Below are positions 54,692-63,977 of a DNA stretch of 64,000 nucleotides, piece by piece. Origin of the DNA: Bizionia argentinensis JUB59 (GTDB taxonomy: Bacteria > Bacteroidota > Bacteroidia > Flavobacteriales > Flavobacteriaceae). A program made the translations under genes and the position numbers. The stretch's first letter is position 1. Each line of letters starts with the position of its first letter. Location: contig NZ_AFXZ01000036.1 of the NCBI RefSeq assembly GCF_000224335.1, positions 42,006 through 106,005 on the forward strand. Reading direction: 5' to 3'. The notes under the pieces are model-generated. The model was not told the DNA's origin and did not search any database. It worked only from the letters and a program-made list of their open reading frames with translations.

Positions 54692-56269
54692 TTACAGATA
54701 GAATTCATTCACCAATTCTACCACACTTTCTACCGTTGGTACTTTAGCGATGCGGACATCTGTAAAATACTTTTTAGCTTCGTCTGCAGTTGTGGTTCCA
54801 ATACAAAATGCCACACCTTTAGCTTCGTTTTTCTGAATGTATGCTTCTACCGTGGATGGACTGTAAAACATAACGCCTTCAACAGAATCATCTATTTTTT
54901 TACCATCATATTTAGTTTGGTAAGCTTCCACTTCGTGAACTTTAATATTGTTTTCACCTAAAACGGTAGGAATAGTATCTAAATGGAGGCTGCTACAGAA
55001 ATAAGTAACCTCGGTACCATCCATAAATTCTACTAAATGTTCCGCTAAATCTTGGGCGTAGTTCGTTGAGTGTTTTACAGGTCCAATGCGTTTTTCAATC
55101 ATACGCTTGGTACGGCGACCAACGCAGTAAATATTTTTAAACTGTAACTCGGCAGCCGAATAATTGGTGGTTAAAGATTCAACCCCATTCTTACTCGTTA
55201 TGATGACGTTTTCAATCTCGTTTTTTAAAATACTAGGATGAATACGATTTATACTAATTTTGGCAAAATCACTACTATCAGAAACCACTTCATTATGAAA
55301 TAACTGTTTCTGATCGTCCGTCATTCGTTTAGTAGAATAGATATTTATTTTTTTATCCGCACGTTTAATATCCGCCATTAGGCGTTTTCCGCCACGTTCA
55401 ATAACATAATCAGCACAAAACTGGGCTAAATTGTGATGTTCCCCTAACTTTTCGTTTCTGGTAACTTCAATTTTTTTACTTCCATCGGCACTTAATAAAA
55501 TGCCTGTAAAGTTTATTTCTTCATCTTTTATAAATGCTAATGCCCCAATAGGCGCGGAGCATCCACCTTCTAAAAGGTTTAAAAACTTACGTTCTATGGT
55601 TGTGCAAATTTCTGTTTCCTCGTGATTTATTTCTGCACAAATAGCACGGATTTCTTCATCTTCCTCTAAAGCAGTTACCATAATGGTACCTTGAGCAGGT
55701 GCCGGAACCATCCAGTTTAAGTTTATAGCCTCTTCGGGTCTTTTGTCAATACGACCAAGGCCAGCAGCTGCAAAAATAGCGGCGTTCCAATGTTCGCTAT
55801 CTTCAAGTTTTTGTAAACGTAAATTTACATTACCACGAATATCTTCAACAGTATGTGTTGGGAAGCGGTTTAACCACTGTGCACGGCGTCGCAAACTTCC
55901 TGTAGCAATTACTGCATGTTTTTGTGATAGAAATTCTTCGTTATCTTTAAAAACTAAAGTGTCTCTAACATTCCCTCTTTTTATTACGGCAGCTTGAACT
56001 ATTCCTGCTGGTAACATGGTTGGTACATCTTTAAAAGAATGTACAGCAATATCGATATCATGATTTAACATAGAAATATCGAGTGTTTTTGTAAAAACAC
56101 CAACAATGCCAAGCTCGTAAATGGGTTTGTTTAAAACTAAATCGCCTGTAGATTTTACAGGCACAATTACAGTTTTGTGTCCAAGACTTTCTAATTGACT
56201 TTGGACGGTTTTGGCTTGCCATAGTGCTAATTCACTATCGCGCGTGCCAATTCGTATTATTTTAGACAT
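54692..56269 (-). CDS. hemC: Fused hydroxymethylbilane synthase / uroporphyrinogen-III synthase
   Basis: 525 residues. The N-terminal ~300 are HemC: TRDSELALWQAKTVQ, VHSFKDVPT, GSLRRRAQWL and the dipyrromethane-cofactor cysteine in LEGGCSAPIGALAF. The C-terminal ~220 are HemD-like (IITSKNGVESL, FCSSLHLDTIP, VMFYSPSTVEAY, CIGTTTADEAKKYF). One protein therefore makes the linear tetrapyrrole and closes it to uroporphyrinogen III. Such fusions occur in flavobacteria. It overlaps hemA by 8 bases if read to its stop. Confidence 0.95.
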   Translation of the reverse strand: MSKIIRIGTRDSELALWQAKTVQSQLESLGHKTVIVPVKSTGDLVLNKPIYELGIVGVFTKTLDISMLNHDIDIAVHSFKDVPTMLPAGIVQAAVIKRGNVRDTLVFKDNEEFLSQKHAVIATGSLRRRAQWLNRFPTHTVEDIRGNVNLRLQKLEDSEHWNAAIFAAAGLGRIDKRPEEAINLNWMVPAPAQGTIMVTALEEDEEIRAICAEINHEETEICTTIERKFLNLLEGGCSAPIGALAFIKDEEINFTGILLSADGSKKIEVTRNEKLGEHHNLAQFCADYVIERGGKRLMADIKRADKKINIYSTKRMTDDQKQLFHNEVVSDSSDFAKISINRIHPSILKNEIENVIITSKNGVESLTTNYSAAELQFKNIYCVGRRTKRMIEKRIGPVKHSTNYAQDLAEHLVEFMDGTEVTYFCSSLHLDTIPTVLGENNIKVHEVEAYQTKYDGKKIDDSVEGVMFYSPSTVEAYIQKNEAKGVAFCIGTTTADEAKKYFTDVRIAKVPTVESVVELVNEFYL

Positions 56270-57524
56270 GTTTTATGGTTTCTTCTAATTGAAAGACCTT
56301 TTTTATAAGTTCCAGACTTTCATCGGTAGTAAGCGCATCATCCTTTAAGTGATGAGCGAAATAATTAGTTATTTTTTGAATAATATTATTGCTGATAATT
56401 TCAGCTTGCGATTCGTTGAAATCGACTATCTTTTTTCTTTGGGTATCTAATTCTGCATTTTTAAAATCGTGTAACTTCAGTTTTAATGCTTTTATGGTTG
56501 GCGCAAATTTACGTGTTTCTAACCAAACGTTGAATTCTGTATTTACTTCTTCAATAATAGTTTCAGCAAGTGGAATGTCCAGACGTCTATTTTCAATAGT
56601 TGCATCGGTCATTTCGGCTAATTGATCCATGTGAATAAGTGATACCTGATCTAAATCCGTTACGTTTTGATTCACGTTTTTTGGAATCGATAAATCTAGA
56701 ATCAATAACGGTTTTTTATTTTGAATAATGTTTTTATCAACCGTAGGCATTTGAGCACCTGTTGCAACAATTAATACATCTGTTGCACTAATTTCTTCCT
56801 GTAAGTTCGCATAATCTTTTACAACTAAATTGAATTTTCCAGCAATACGTTCGGCTTTATCTTTCGTTCTATTAATTAACGTAATATGGGAATTCTTGGA
56901 ATGTTTCACCAAGTTTTCACACGTATTTCTACCTATTTTTCCCGTTCCAAACAATAGAATGTTTTTAGATGAAATATCTGGAACTGTGTTTAAAATATAT
57001 TGCACAGATGCAAATGAAACCGAAGTGGCTCCAGATGAAATATTTGTTTCTGTTTTAATGCGTTTACTCGCTTGAATAACGGAGTTTACTAAACGCTCTA
57101 TAAAAGTGTTAACCATACCAACTTTTTTAGAAGCGATGGCTGCATTTTTTAATTGACCTATAATTTCAAAGTCACCTAAAATCTGACTATCTAATCCAGA
57201 ACCTACACGAAACATATGTGCAATAGCTTCGCGGTTTTTATGAATATAAGCTACTTTTTGAAATTCTTCTACGGTGCCTTGAGTATTATCACATAATAAT
57301 TGAATTAATTGGTAGGGATGTTCAGCAAATCCGTAAATTTCCGTTCGGTTACAAGTAGATGTAACTATCAAGCTTTCTATACCGGTTGCTTTGGCTTGCT
57401 CTAATAGCGCTTGCTTTCCAGTATCACCGAGACTAAAGTGACCACGTACCTCGGCATCAGCTTTTTTATAGCTTAAACCAATAGCGTAGAAGTAGGTCCC
57501 TTTAGAAATGTGGTATTTCTCCAT
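56262..57524 (-). CDS. hemA: Glutamyl-tRNA reductase
   Basis: First committed enzyme of C5-pathway tetrapyrrole synthesis, making glutamate-1-semialdehyde from Glu-tRNA. Start at 57524 (MEKYHISKGTYFYAIGLSYK), 420 residues; the frame extends 20 codons further up but runs through the promoter region. Active-site Cys in VTSTCNRTEIYG; NADPH domain LFGTGKIGRNTCENL; C-terminal dimerisation helix. First gene of the minus-strand haem operon, divergent from the AraC regulator. hemL is not in the window. Confidence 0.96.
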   Translation of the reverse strand: MEKYHISKGTYFYAIGLSYKKADAEVRGHFSLGDTGKQALLEQAKATGIESLIVTSTCNRTEIYGFAEHPYQLIQLLCDNTQGTVEEFQKVAYIHKNREAIAHMFRVGSGLDSQILGDFEIIGQLKNAAIASKKVGMVNTFIERLVNSVIQASKRIKTETNISSGATSVSFASVQYILNTVPDISSKNILLFGTGKIGRNTCENLVKHSKNSHITLINRTKDKAERIAGKFNLVVKDYANLQEEISATDVLIVATGAQMPTVDKNIIQNKKPLLILDLSIPKNVNQNVTDLDQVSLIHMDQLAEMTDATIENRRLDIPLAETIIEEVNTEFNVWLETRKFAPTIKALKLKLHDFKNAELDTQRKKIVDFNESQAEIISNNIIQKITNYFAHHLKDDALTTDESLELIKKVFQLEETIKHV

Positions 57525-57545
57525 AGTCGTTTTCAAAATTCCTAA

Positions 57546-57553
57546 CAAATGTA
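57546..57553 (-). promoter_or_regulatory. Predicted -7 element of the hemA operon
   Basis: TACATTTG on the minus strand, an exact TAnnTTTG match, 21 nt before the hemA ATG at 57524. It also argues for that start rather than the upstream one at 57584. Confidence 0.5.
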
Positions 57554-57598
57554 GATGGGTAAAGTTGAATAAAGTAACGCTCAAAGAACTAATAGTGT

Positions 57599-57617
57599 CG
57601 TTAAGGGTTTTTTAACG
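57599..57617. promoter_or_regulatory. Inverted repeat between hemA and the AraC gene
   Basis: CGTTAA (57599-57604), 7-nt spacer, TTAACG (57612-57617), located between the two divergent promoter elements. A possible operator acting on both directions; inference only. Confidence 0.35.
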
Positions 57618-57647
57618 TTATTTTTTATTTTTTTATGATAAATGTCA

Positions 57648-57655
57648 TACTTTTG
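57648..57655 (+). promoter_or_regulatory. Predicted -7 element of the AraC/hemH operon
   Basis: TACTTTTG, an exact TAnnTTTG match, 36 nt before the ATG at 57692. Confidence 0.5.
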
Positions 57656-57691
57656 TAGGCGTACCAACGACTTTGAATCTATTAGTTTAGA

Positions 57692-58615
57692 ATGAATCTA
57701 AATAAAAACCAAAATATACAGATGGCAGAACCTATTAAAAATGTCGCTCAAAGAACTTTTAAAGAAACAACCGTTGATGAGGGTTTTATGATTTTAACCT
57801 ATCAAAATGAAACCAAATTAGCAGAAATGGTGGAGCGTGATGTGGATAGTAGTTTTATTCAGTTTCACTTTTGCGTCAAAGGATCTAGCGTTTTTATGTT
57901 CAATAATGGTGGTTATTCTTTAAATATTAAGGAGGAAACCGCTTTGTTATTATATAATCCGCAGCGTGATTTACCTATTCACATGAAGGTGCAACCAAAA
58001 TCATGGCTGGTGTCAATTATTTTTTCTATTCAGAATTTTCATGGATTGTTTTCACAAGAAGCCAATTATATTACATTTTTAAGTGGCGATAATAAAGACA
58101 AAAAGTACTATAAAGATAGCGCCATTTCACCATCTATGGCAATTGTTTTAAATCAGCTTATTAATTACAATTTAAATTCATCGGTTAAAAGTTTGTATTT
58201 TAAAGCAAAGGCTTATGAGTTGTTGAGTTTATATTTCAATAGAAGTGAAGACGCCAATATTGAACAATGTCCATTTTTAGCAGATGAGACTAATGTACTT
58301 AAAATAAAGAAGGCAAAAGATATTATTATAGCCCGCATGTTTGAACCGCCAACGCTTCAAGAGCTTGCCGATGAAATTGAATTAAGTTTAAAGAAATTGA
58401 AAGAAGGTTTTAAAGAAATTTATGGCGATACCGTGTTTAGTTTCCTGTTTGATTACAAAATGGAAGTCGCCAGGAAACTGTTAGAAAAAGGGGATAATAA
58501 TGTAAATGAAGTCGGCATGAAAGTCGGTTACAGTACGTCCAGTCATTTTATTGCTGCGTTTAAAAAGAAATATGGCATAACACCAAAAAAATACATAATG
58601 TCCGTATCTTCGTAG
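57692..58615 (+). CDS. AraC family transcriptional regulator
   Basis: 307 residues (ATG 57692; an alternative ATG at 57722 would remove 10). The N-terminal ~190 are a ligand/sensor region without a recognised name; the last ~100 carry two helix-turn-helix motifs (LQELADEIELSLKKLKEGFK and VNEVGMKVGYSTSSHFIAAFKKKYG). Divergent from hemA and 49 nt before hemH, so it probably adjusts haem synthesis, perhaps to iron, as PchR-type relatives do. The effector is unknown. Confidence 0.9.
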   Translation: MNLNKNQNIQMAEPIKNVAQRTFKETTVDEGFMILTYQNETKLAEMVERDVDSSFIQFHFCVKGSSVFMFNNGGYSLNIKEETALLLYNPQRDLPIHMKVQPKSWLVSIIFSIQNFHGLFSQEANYITFLSGDNKDKKYYKDSAISPSMAIVLNQLINYNLNSSVKSLYFKAKAYELLSLYFNRSEDANIEQCPFLADETNVLKIKKAKDIIIARMFEPPTLQELADEIELSLKKLKEGFKEIYGDTVFSFLFDYKMEVARKLLEKGDNNVNEVGMKVGYSTSSHFIAAFKKKYGITPKKYIMSVSS

Positions 58616-58664
58616 TCTCAAATTTTATAACAGTCAAAAGCTGTAAACATCAAATAAATTTTTA

Positions 58665-59699
58665 ATGAAAAAAGGCGTTTTACTCGTTAATTTAGGTTCA
58701 CCAGAAAGCCCGGAACCTAAAGATGTGAAAAAATATTTAGGGGAGTTTTTAATGGATGAGCGTGTAATAGATGTTCCACTTTGGGCACGTACTTTAATCG
58801 TGAAAGGTATTGTTCTAAATACGCGTCCAAAAGCATCGGCAGCTGCTTATAAAAAAATATGGTGGGAAGAGGGTTCCCCATTAATAGTTCTTTCGGAACA
58901 GCTACAGGATAAAGTTCAGGAAAACGTCGATTTTCCAGTTGCTTTAGCCATGCGTTATGGTTCTATGAGTATCAAAAAAGGGCTACAAGAATTAGTGGAT
59001 AAAGGAGTGGATGAAATTTTTCTTGTTCCGCTTTACCCACAATTTGCAATGGCAACTACCGAAACTATTTTAGTGTTAGCGGAGGAGCTTCGTACAGAGT
59101 TTTTCCCAAATGTAACCATAGATAGTTTACCTGCTTTTTATAATAATCCAGAATATATTGGGGTGCTTTCTGATAGTATTGCCAGACATCTTGAAGGTAA
59201 AACTTACGAGCATTTGCTATTCTCTTATCATGGTGTTCCAGAGCGTCATATTAGAAAGAGAGATATTACTAAATCTCATTGTACAATTGATGGAAGTTGT
59301 TGTGCAACACCATCACCAGCACATGAATTTTGCTACAGACATCAATGTTTGGAGGTCACGCGTTTAGTGGCTGAGAAATTAGGGTTTGAAGACGGTACTT
59401 ACTCTTCAAGTTTCCAATCGCGTTTAGGTTTCGATCAATGGTTATTGCCATATACGGATAGAACCATCGAGCGTTTAGGAAAAGAAGGCGTTAAAAGTAT
59501 GGCTATTGTTACGCCAGCTTTTGTGAGCGATTGTCTAGAAACATTAGAAGAAATTGCTATGGAAGGCGAAGAGATTTTTCAGGAAATGGGTGGGCAAGGT
59601 TATACTACCATTCCCTGTTTAAATACTGATGCGCCATGGGTAAATTTATTATCGAAATGGATAAATAATTGGGCAACTTCTGAAACCGTTAGCGCATAA
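58665..59699 (+). CDS. hemH: Ferrochelatase
   Basis: Inserts Fe2+ into protoporphyrin IX, the last step to protohaem. 344 residues: LVNLGSPESPEPKDVKKYL at the N-terminus, the catalytic His in LFSYHGVPERHIRKRD, and QSRLGFDQWLLPYT near the C-terminus with VTPAFVSDCLETLEE. Several cysteines (CTIDGSCCATP, FCYRHQC) might bind a metal centre. Its stop overlaps the MATE start by one base (TAATG). Confidence 0.97.
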   Translation: MKKGVLLVNLGSPESPEPKDVKKYLGEFLMDERVIDVPLWARTLIVKGIVLNTRPKASAAAYKKIWWEEGSPLIVLSEQLQDKVQENVDFPVALAMRYGSMSIKKGLQELVDKGVDEIFLVPLYPQFAMATTETILVLAEELRTEFFPNVTIDSLPAFYNNPEYIGVLSDSIARHLEGKTYEHLLFSYHGVPERHIRKRDITKSHCTIDGSCCATPSPAHEFCYRHQCLEVTRLVAEKLGFEDGTYSSSFQSRLGFDQWLLPYTDRTIERLGKEGVKSMAIVTPAFVSDCLETLEEIAMEGEEIFQEMGGQGYTTIPCLNTDAPWVNLLSKWINNWATSETVSA

Positions 59700-61063
59700 T
59701 GTCTAAAGTGTCGTCTGTAGAGTTAGGTACAAAGCCCATTGGGAAATTGCTTGTTAAGCAAGCTGTACCTGCATCTATAGGTATTTTGGTAATGTCGCTA
59801 AATATATTAGTCGACACTATTTTTGTAGGAAACTGGATTGGCTCAACGGCCATTGCAGCTATTAATGTGGTATTACCTGTTTCCTTTTTTATTGCCGCTT
59901 TAGGTATGAGTATTGGTATTGGCGGATCGTCCATTATTTCTCGTGCTTTAGGTGCTAATAATGAGGTAAAAGCTTTAAAAGTTTTCGGGAATCAAATTAC
60001 GCTAACCGTATTGTTAACGGTTGTCATGGTGATTTTCGGACTTGTTTATGCCAACGATATTATCCCAGCTTTTGGCGGTCAAGGAGCTATTTTTGAACCT
60101 GCCAAAACCTACTATAAAATTGTATTATACGGCGTTCCTGTTTTAGCTTTAGGCATGATGGGAAATACTGTAATTCGTGCTGAAGGCAAACCGAAATTTG
60201 CCATGTATGCTATGATGATACCATCTGTGGCGAATTTAATTTTGGATTATGTATTTATAATTGTTTTAGATTACGGTATGGCAGGTGCCGCTTGGGCAAC
60301 AACGGGCTCATATCTCTTCTTGTTTCTTTTTATTATTTGGTTTTTTCTTTCTAAACACTCCGAATTAAAATTAGATTTATCGCATTTAGGATTAAATAGA
60401 CGTATTGTTTCCGAAATCAGCTCATTAGGTTTTGTAACATTAGCAAGGCAAGCTGTTGTAAGTGTTACCTACTTATTTATGAATAATATTTTATTCGATT
60501 TAGGTGGCGAAACATCGGTTACGGCTTACGCAATTGTGGGCAGAATGTTAATGTTTGCCTTATTTCCTGTTTTTGGTGTTACCCAAGGGTTTTTACCTAT
60601 TGCTGGTTATAATTATGGGGCTCAAAATTATGATCGCGTTAAAGAAACCATTTATACGGCTATTAAATATGCGGCAGGTTTAGCCACTCTAGTTTTTATT
60701 TTACTGATGGTTTTTCCAGAATCTATTACGCGACTATTTACATCAGATCCAGAAGTGCTGAAGCAAACACCAAGTGCTATGCGTTGGGTTTTTGCCGCCA
60801 CGCCTATAATTGCACTGCAATTAATTGGTGCGGCCTATTTTCAAGCCGTTGGTAAGGCAACGCCGGCGTTATTATTAACCTTAACGCGACAAGGATTTTT
60901 CTTTATTCCGCTAATACTTATTCTACCACATTTTTATGGTGAAATTGGTGTATGGGTCTCATTTCCTATCGCCGATGTTTTATCGACTATTGTAACTGGG
61001 TATTTTTTAAGAAGAGAAATAAAAAAGAATCTTTTGCCGCCTATAACTGAAAATAACTCGTAA
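59699..61063 (+). CDS. MATE family efflux transporter
   Basis: 454 residues, 12 hydrophobic helices in two six-helix halves, with MATE-type segments (VPASIGILVMSLNILVDTIF, GGSSIISRALGANN, GVTQGFLPIAGYNYGAQNY). Secondary antiporter, Na+ or H+ driven, exporting drugs or metabolites. Translationally coupled to hemH and 10 nt before hemJ, so a role in tetrapyrrole export is conceivable but unproven. Confidence 0.93.
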   Translation: MSKVSSVELGTKPIGKLLVKQAVPASIGILVMSLNILVDTIFVGNWIGSTAIAAINVVLPVSFFIAALGMSIGIGGSSIISRALGANNEVKALKVFGNQITLTVLLTVVMVIFGLVYANDIIPAFGGQGAIFEPAKTYYKIVLYGVPVLALGMMGNTVIRAEGKPKFAMYAMMIPSVANLILDYVFIIVLDYGMAGAAWATTGSYLFLFLFIIWFFLSKHSELKLDLSHLGLNRRIVSEISSLGFVTLARQAVVSVTYLFMNNILFDLGGETSVTAYAIVGRMLMFALFPVFGVTQGFLPIAGYNYGAQNYDRVKETIYTAIKYAAGLATLVFILLMVFPESITRLFTSDPEVLKQTPSAMRWVFAATPIIALQLIGAAYFQAVGKATPALLLTLTRQGFFFIPLILILPHFYGEIGVWVSFPIADVLSTIVTGYFLRREIKKNLLPPITENNS

Positions 61064-61073
61064 TTTTAATCGC

Positions 61074-61622
61074 GTGGAATATTACAATTACATAAAATCG
61101 CTTCATCTTATATTTGTCATCACTTGGTTTGCGGGTTTATTCTATATTCCCAGACTCTTTGTGTATCAAATTGAAGCTTTTCATAAACCGTCTCCTGATA
61201 AAGAAATTTTAGGCGAACAATTAAAACTGATGGCCAAACGCCTTTGGAACATCATTACCTGGCCATCGGCAATTTTAGCAACCGTTTTTGCTGTTTGGTT
61301 GCTTATTCTACAACCCTTATGGTTGGAGCAACCGTGGATGCATGTCAAGTTACTCTTTGTTGTATTGCTGATTATATACCAATTAAAAACACATCAGTTT
61401 TATAAGCAACTTCAAAAAGATGATGTTCGGAAAACTTCTAATTTTATGCGACTTTGGAATGAAGGCGCCACTTTCATCTTATTTGCTGTGGTGTTTTTAG
61501 TGATTCTAAAAAGTGCTATAAATTGGGTTTTTGGTGTCATAGGTATTTTTGTTCTTGGCATTTTACTAATGTTAGGATTTAAAATCTATAAAAACATTAG
61601 AAGTAAAAACCCTAATGCTTAA
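61074..61622 (+). CDS. hemJ: Protoporphyrinogen oxidase HemJ
   Basis: 182 residues, GTG start 10 nt after the MATE stop. Four to five membrane helices; the conserved first helix SLHLIFVITWFAGLFYIPRLFVY holds the invariant His and Arg of the HemJ/CopD-like family. HemJ oxidises protoporphyrinogen IX to protoporphyrin IX in many bacteria lacking HemG or HemY, placing it directly between the hemF product and the hemH substrate. The position in the haem locus supports the call. Confidence 0.92.
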   Translation: MEYYNYIKSLHLIFVITWFAGLFYIPRLFVYQIEAFHKPSPDKEILGEQLKLMAKRLWNIITWPSAILATVFAVWLLILQPLWLEQPWMHVKLLFVVLLIIYQLKTHQFYKQLQKDDVRKTSNFMRLWNEGATFILFAVVFLVILKSAINWVFGVIGIFVLGILLMLGFKIYKNIRSKNPNA

Positions 61623-61669
61623 GTTAATTGGCTTGATTCTTGCTATATTGAGAGCACGATCCTTTATGC

Positions 61670-63127
61670 ATGAAATTATCTAGATTTTCTTTACGGTTAC
61701 GCATCTTTTTTGCCATGATTTTATTGGTATTGCTGGCGTCTATCTTGATTGCAGCTGTTACTATCTTCCAATATAATGAAGAAGCAAAAGCCTACCACAA
61801 CGAACGTCTAGATCGTAAGGAGGAAAATATTCGATCCAGTATTGATTACACCATTAAGGAAACTACTTATCCCGTTACTTCAGAAAAGATTCCACTTATT
61901 TTTAAAGTGAAGATTTATGAAATAGCAGCTATTCATAACATGGAAATTAGCCTTTATGATTTGGAGGGTGGATTACTACGATCCTCTGAGACAGGTTTTC
62001 AGGTAGATTCCCTTTCACAATGTTTAGATGCTTCTATCTTAAATACTATTTCACATTCTTTAGATCGTAGATATGTCCATAAATCAGTTCAAAATGGCGA
62101 AAATTACTTGTCATCTTACTCCATAATTACAGATAAGCGCTTCAAGCCTTTGGCAATATTGAATTTGCACTATTTAGAAAATGATGATTTTTTAAATATA
62201 GAGCTTCGTAACTTTTTAGTACGATTAGGTTATGCTTATTTTATTATGTTAATTATAGCTATAGGCCTCGCTTATTTACTTTCGAAGTATATAACCAAAT
62301 CTATTAAAAAGATTAGTGATAAAATGAATGAAACGCGTTTTGTAACGCACAATAAGAAAATTGATATTGGATCAACCAGCGAAGAGATTGCCATTTTGGT
62401 AAACTCTTACAACAGTATGATTGATGAACTGGAGGCTAGTGCGGTTAAACTCGCCACCAGCGAGCGAGAGCAGGCATGGCGCGAAATGGCAAAACAAGTA
62501 GCACATGAAATTAAAAATCCATTAACGCCTATGCGATTAAGTGTACAGAGTTTTCAACGGAAATTTGATCCGCAAGACCCTAATATTCTTCTAAAAGTGG
62601 ATGAATATAGCGAAACCTTAATCCAGCAAATTGATACTATGAGTTCTATTGCCTCGGCATTTTCAAACTTTGCCGAAATGCCCGCGCAGCAAAATGAAAT
62701 GTTGAATGTCGTGTCAATTGTTAAGTTAGCTCTAGATATTTTTAATGAAGATTATATTGTTTTTGTAGCCGAAAAGAAAGAAGTGATTGCCAAATTTGAT
62801 AGAACTCAATTAATTCGAGTGGTTACTAATTTAGTTAAAAATGGTATTCAAGCTATACCAGACGATGGTTCAAGAACCCCGAAAATTGTTGTTGAGGTCC
62901 GGGATGATAACAATTATGTAAGTATTATTGTTACCGATAATGGTAAAGGTATTTCGGAAGAAAACAAAGTTAAAATATTCGAACCAAAATTTACAACCAA
63001 GTCTAGTGGAATGGGTCTAGGATTAGGAATGGTTAAGAATATTGTGGAAACCTACACTGGAAATATTACCTTTACATCACAACTCAATGAAGGAACAACC
63101 TTTACCGTGGCGATTCCTAAAAAATAA
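61670..63127 (+). CDS. Sensor histidine kinase
   Basis: 485 residues. Two membrane helices (about 10-32 and 180-203) bracket a periplasmic sensor region; then HAMP (about 205-255). H-box MAKQVAHEIKNPLTPMRLS with His279, N-box VVTNLVKNGIQAI, G1 VTDNGKGI, G2 GMGLGLGMVKNIVE. No response regulator is adjacent. Resembles NtrY-type kinases, but the signal is unknown. Confidence 0.93.
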   Translation: MKLSRFSLRLRIFFAMILLVLLASILIAAVTIFQYNEEAKAYHNERLDRKEENIRSSIDYTIKETTYPVTSEKIPLIFKVKIYEIAAIHNMEISLYDLEGGLLRSSETGFQVDSLSQCLDASILNTISHSLDRRYVHKSVQNGENYLSSYSIITDKRFKPLAILNLHYLENDDFLNIELRNFLVRLGYAYFIMLIIAIGLAYLLSKYITKSIKKISDKMNETRFVTHNKKIDIGSTSEEIAILVNSYNSMIDELEASAVKLATSEREQAWREMAKQVAHEIKNPLTPMRLSVQSFQRKFDPQDPNILLKVDEYSETLIQQIDTMSSIASAFSNFAEMPAQQNEMLNVVSIVKLALDIFNEDYIVFVAEKKEVIAKFDRTQLIRVVTNLVKNGIQAIPDDGSRTPKIVVEVRDDNNYVSIIVTDNGKGISEENKVKIFEPKFTTKSSGMGLGLGMVKNIVETYTGNITFTSQLNEGTTFTVAIPKK

Positions 63128-63194
63128 AAAATAAAAAATTATAAATTTGAAATGCTCTGAAAATTTTTCAGAAGCTTCTTAAAAATTAATAGAT

Positions 63195-63977
63195 ATGTCA
63201 TATAATAATATTCTTTCAGAAACGCGAAATGGTTTAACAACGATAACCATTAACAGACCTAAAAAACTGAATGCGTTAAACAAGGAAACTATTCAAGAAT
63301 TGCATGAGGCTTTTAAAGAAGCCGATAACGACTCGGATACTAAAGTTATTATTGTAACTGGAAGCGGTGAAAAAGCTTTTGTTGCTGGTGCTGATATTAG
63401 TGAATTTGCTGATTTTGATGAATATAATGGTAGTAAATTGGCAGCTCAAGGTCAGGAACTGCTTTTCGATTACGTTGAAAATTTAGATACACCCGTAATT
63501 GCTGCCGTAAATGGATTTGCGCTTGGCGGCGGACTGGAATTAGCTATGGCTTGTCATTTTAGAATTGCGAGTATTAATGCTAAAATGGGATTGCCTGAAG
63601 TTTCTTTGGGCGTTATTCCCGGTTATGGTGGTACGCAACGTTTGCCACAATTAGTAGGAAAAGGTCGCGCTATGGAAATGGTCATGACTGCTGGTATGAT
63701 TGATTCTAATCAAGCTTTAGAATATGGTTTAGTAAATCATGTAACCACGGAAGAAGACTTAATACCTCTTGCTGAAAAAATAGCGGGTAAAATTATGCGT
63801 AATTCATCGGTTGCTATCAAAGGCGCTATCCGCGCAATAAACGCGAATTATAGAGATGGAATTCACGGTTATGACGTAGAAATAGAAGAATTTGGAAAGT
63901 GCTTTGGAACTGATGATTTTAAAGAAGGAACAACTGCATTTTTAGAAAAACGTAAAGCTGATTTCCCTGGGAAATAG
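63195..63977 (+). CDS. Enoyl-CoA hydratase/isomerase
   Basis: 260-residue crotonase. Oxyanion-hole segments AFVAGADISEFADF and NGFALGGGLELAMACHF; both catalytic glutamates are in place (GGGLELAMA and GLPEVSLGVIPGYGGTQRLP). It hydrates 2-enoyl-CoA to 3-hydroxyacyl-CoA in beta-oxidation or the butyryl-CoA route (crotonase type). It lies 67 nt after the kinase gene, probably a separate unit. Confidence 0.95.
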   Translation: MSYNNILSETRNGLTTITINRPKKLNALNKETIQELHEAFKEADNDSDTKVIIVTGSGEKAFVAGADISEFADFDEYNGSKLAAQGQELLFDYVENLDTPVIAAVNGFALGGGLELAMACHFRIASINAKMGLPEVSLGVIPGYGGTQRLPQLVGKGRAMEMVMTAGMIDSNQALEYGLVNHVTTEEDLIPLAEKIAGKIMRNSSVAIKGAIRAINANYRDGIHGYDVEIEEFGKCFGTDDFKEGTTAFLEKRKADFPGK

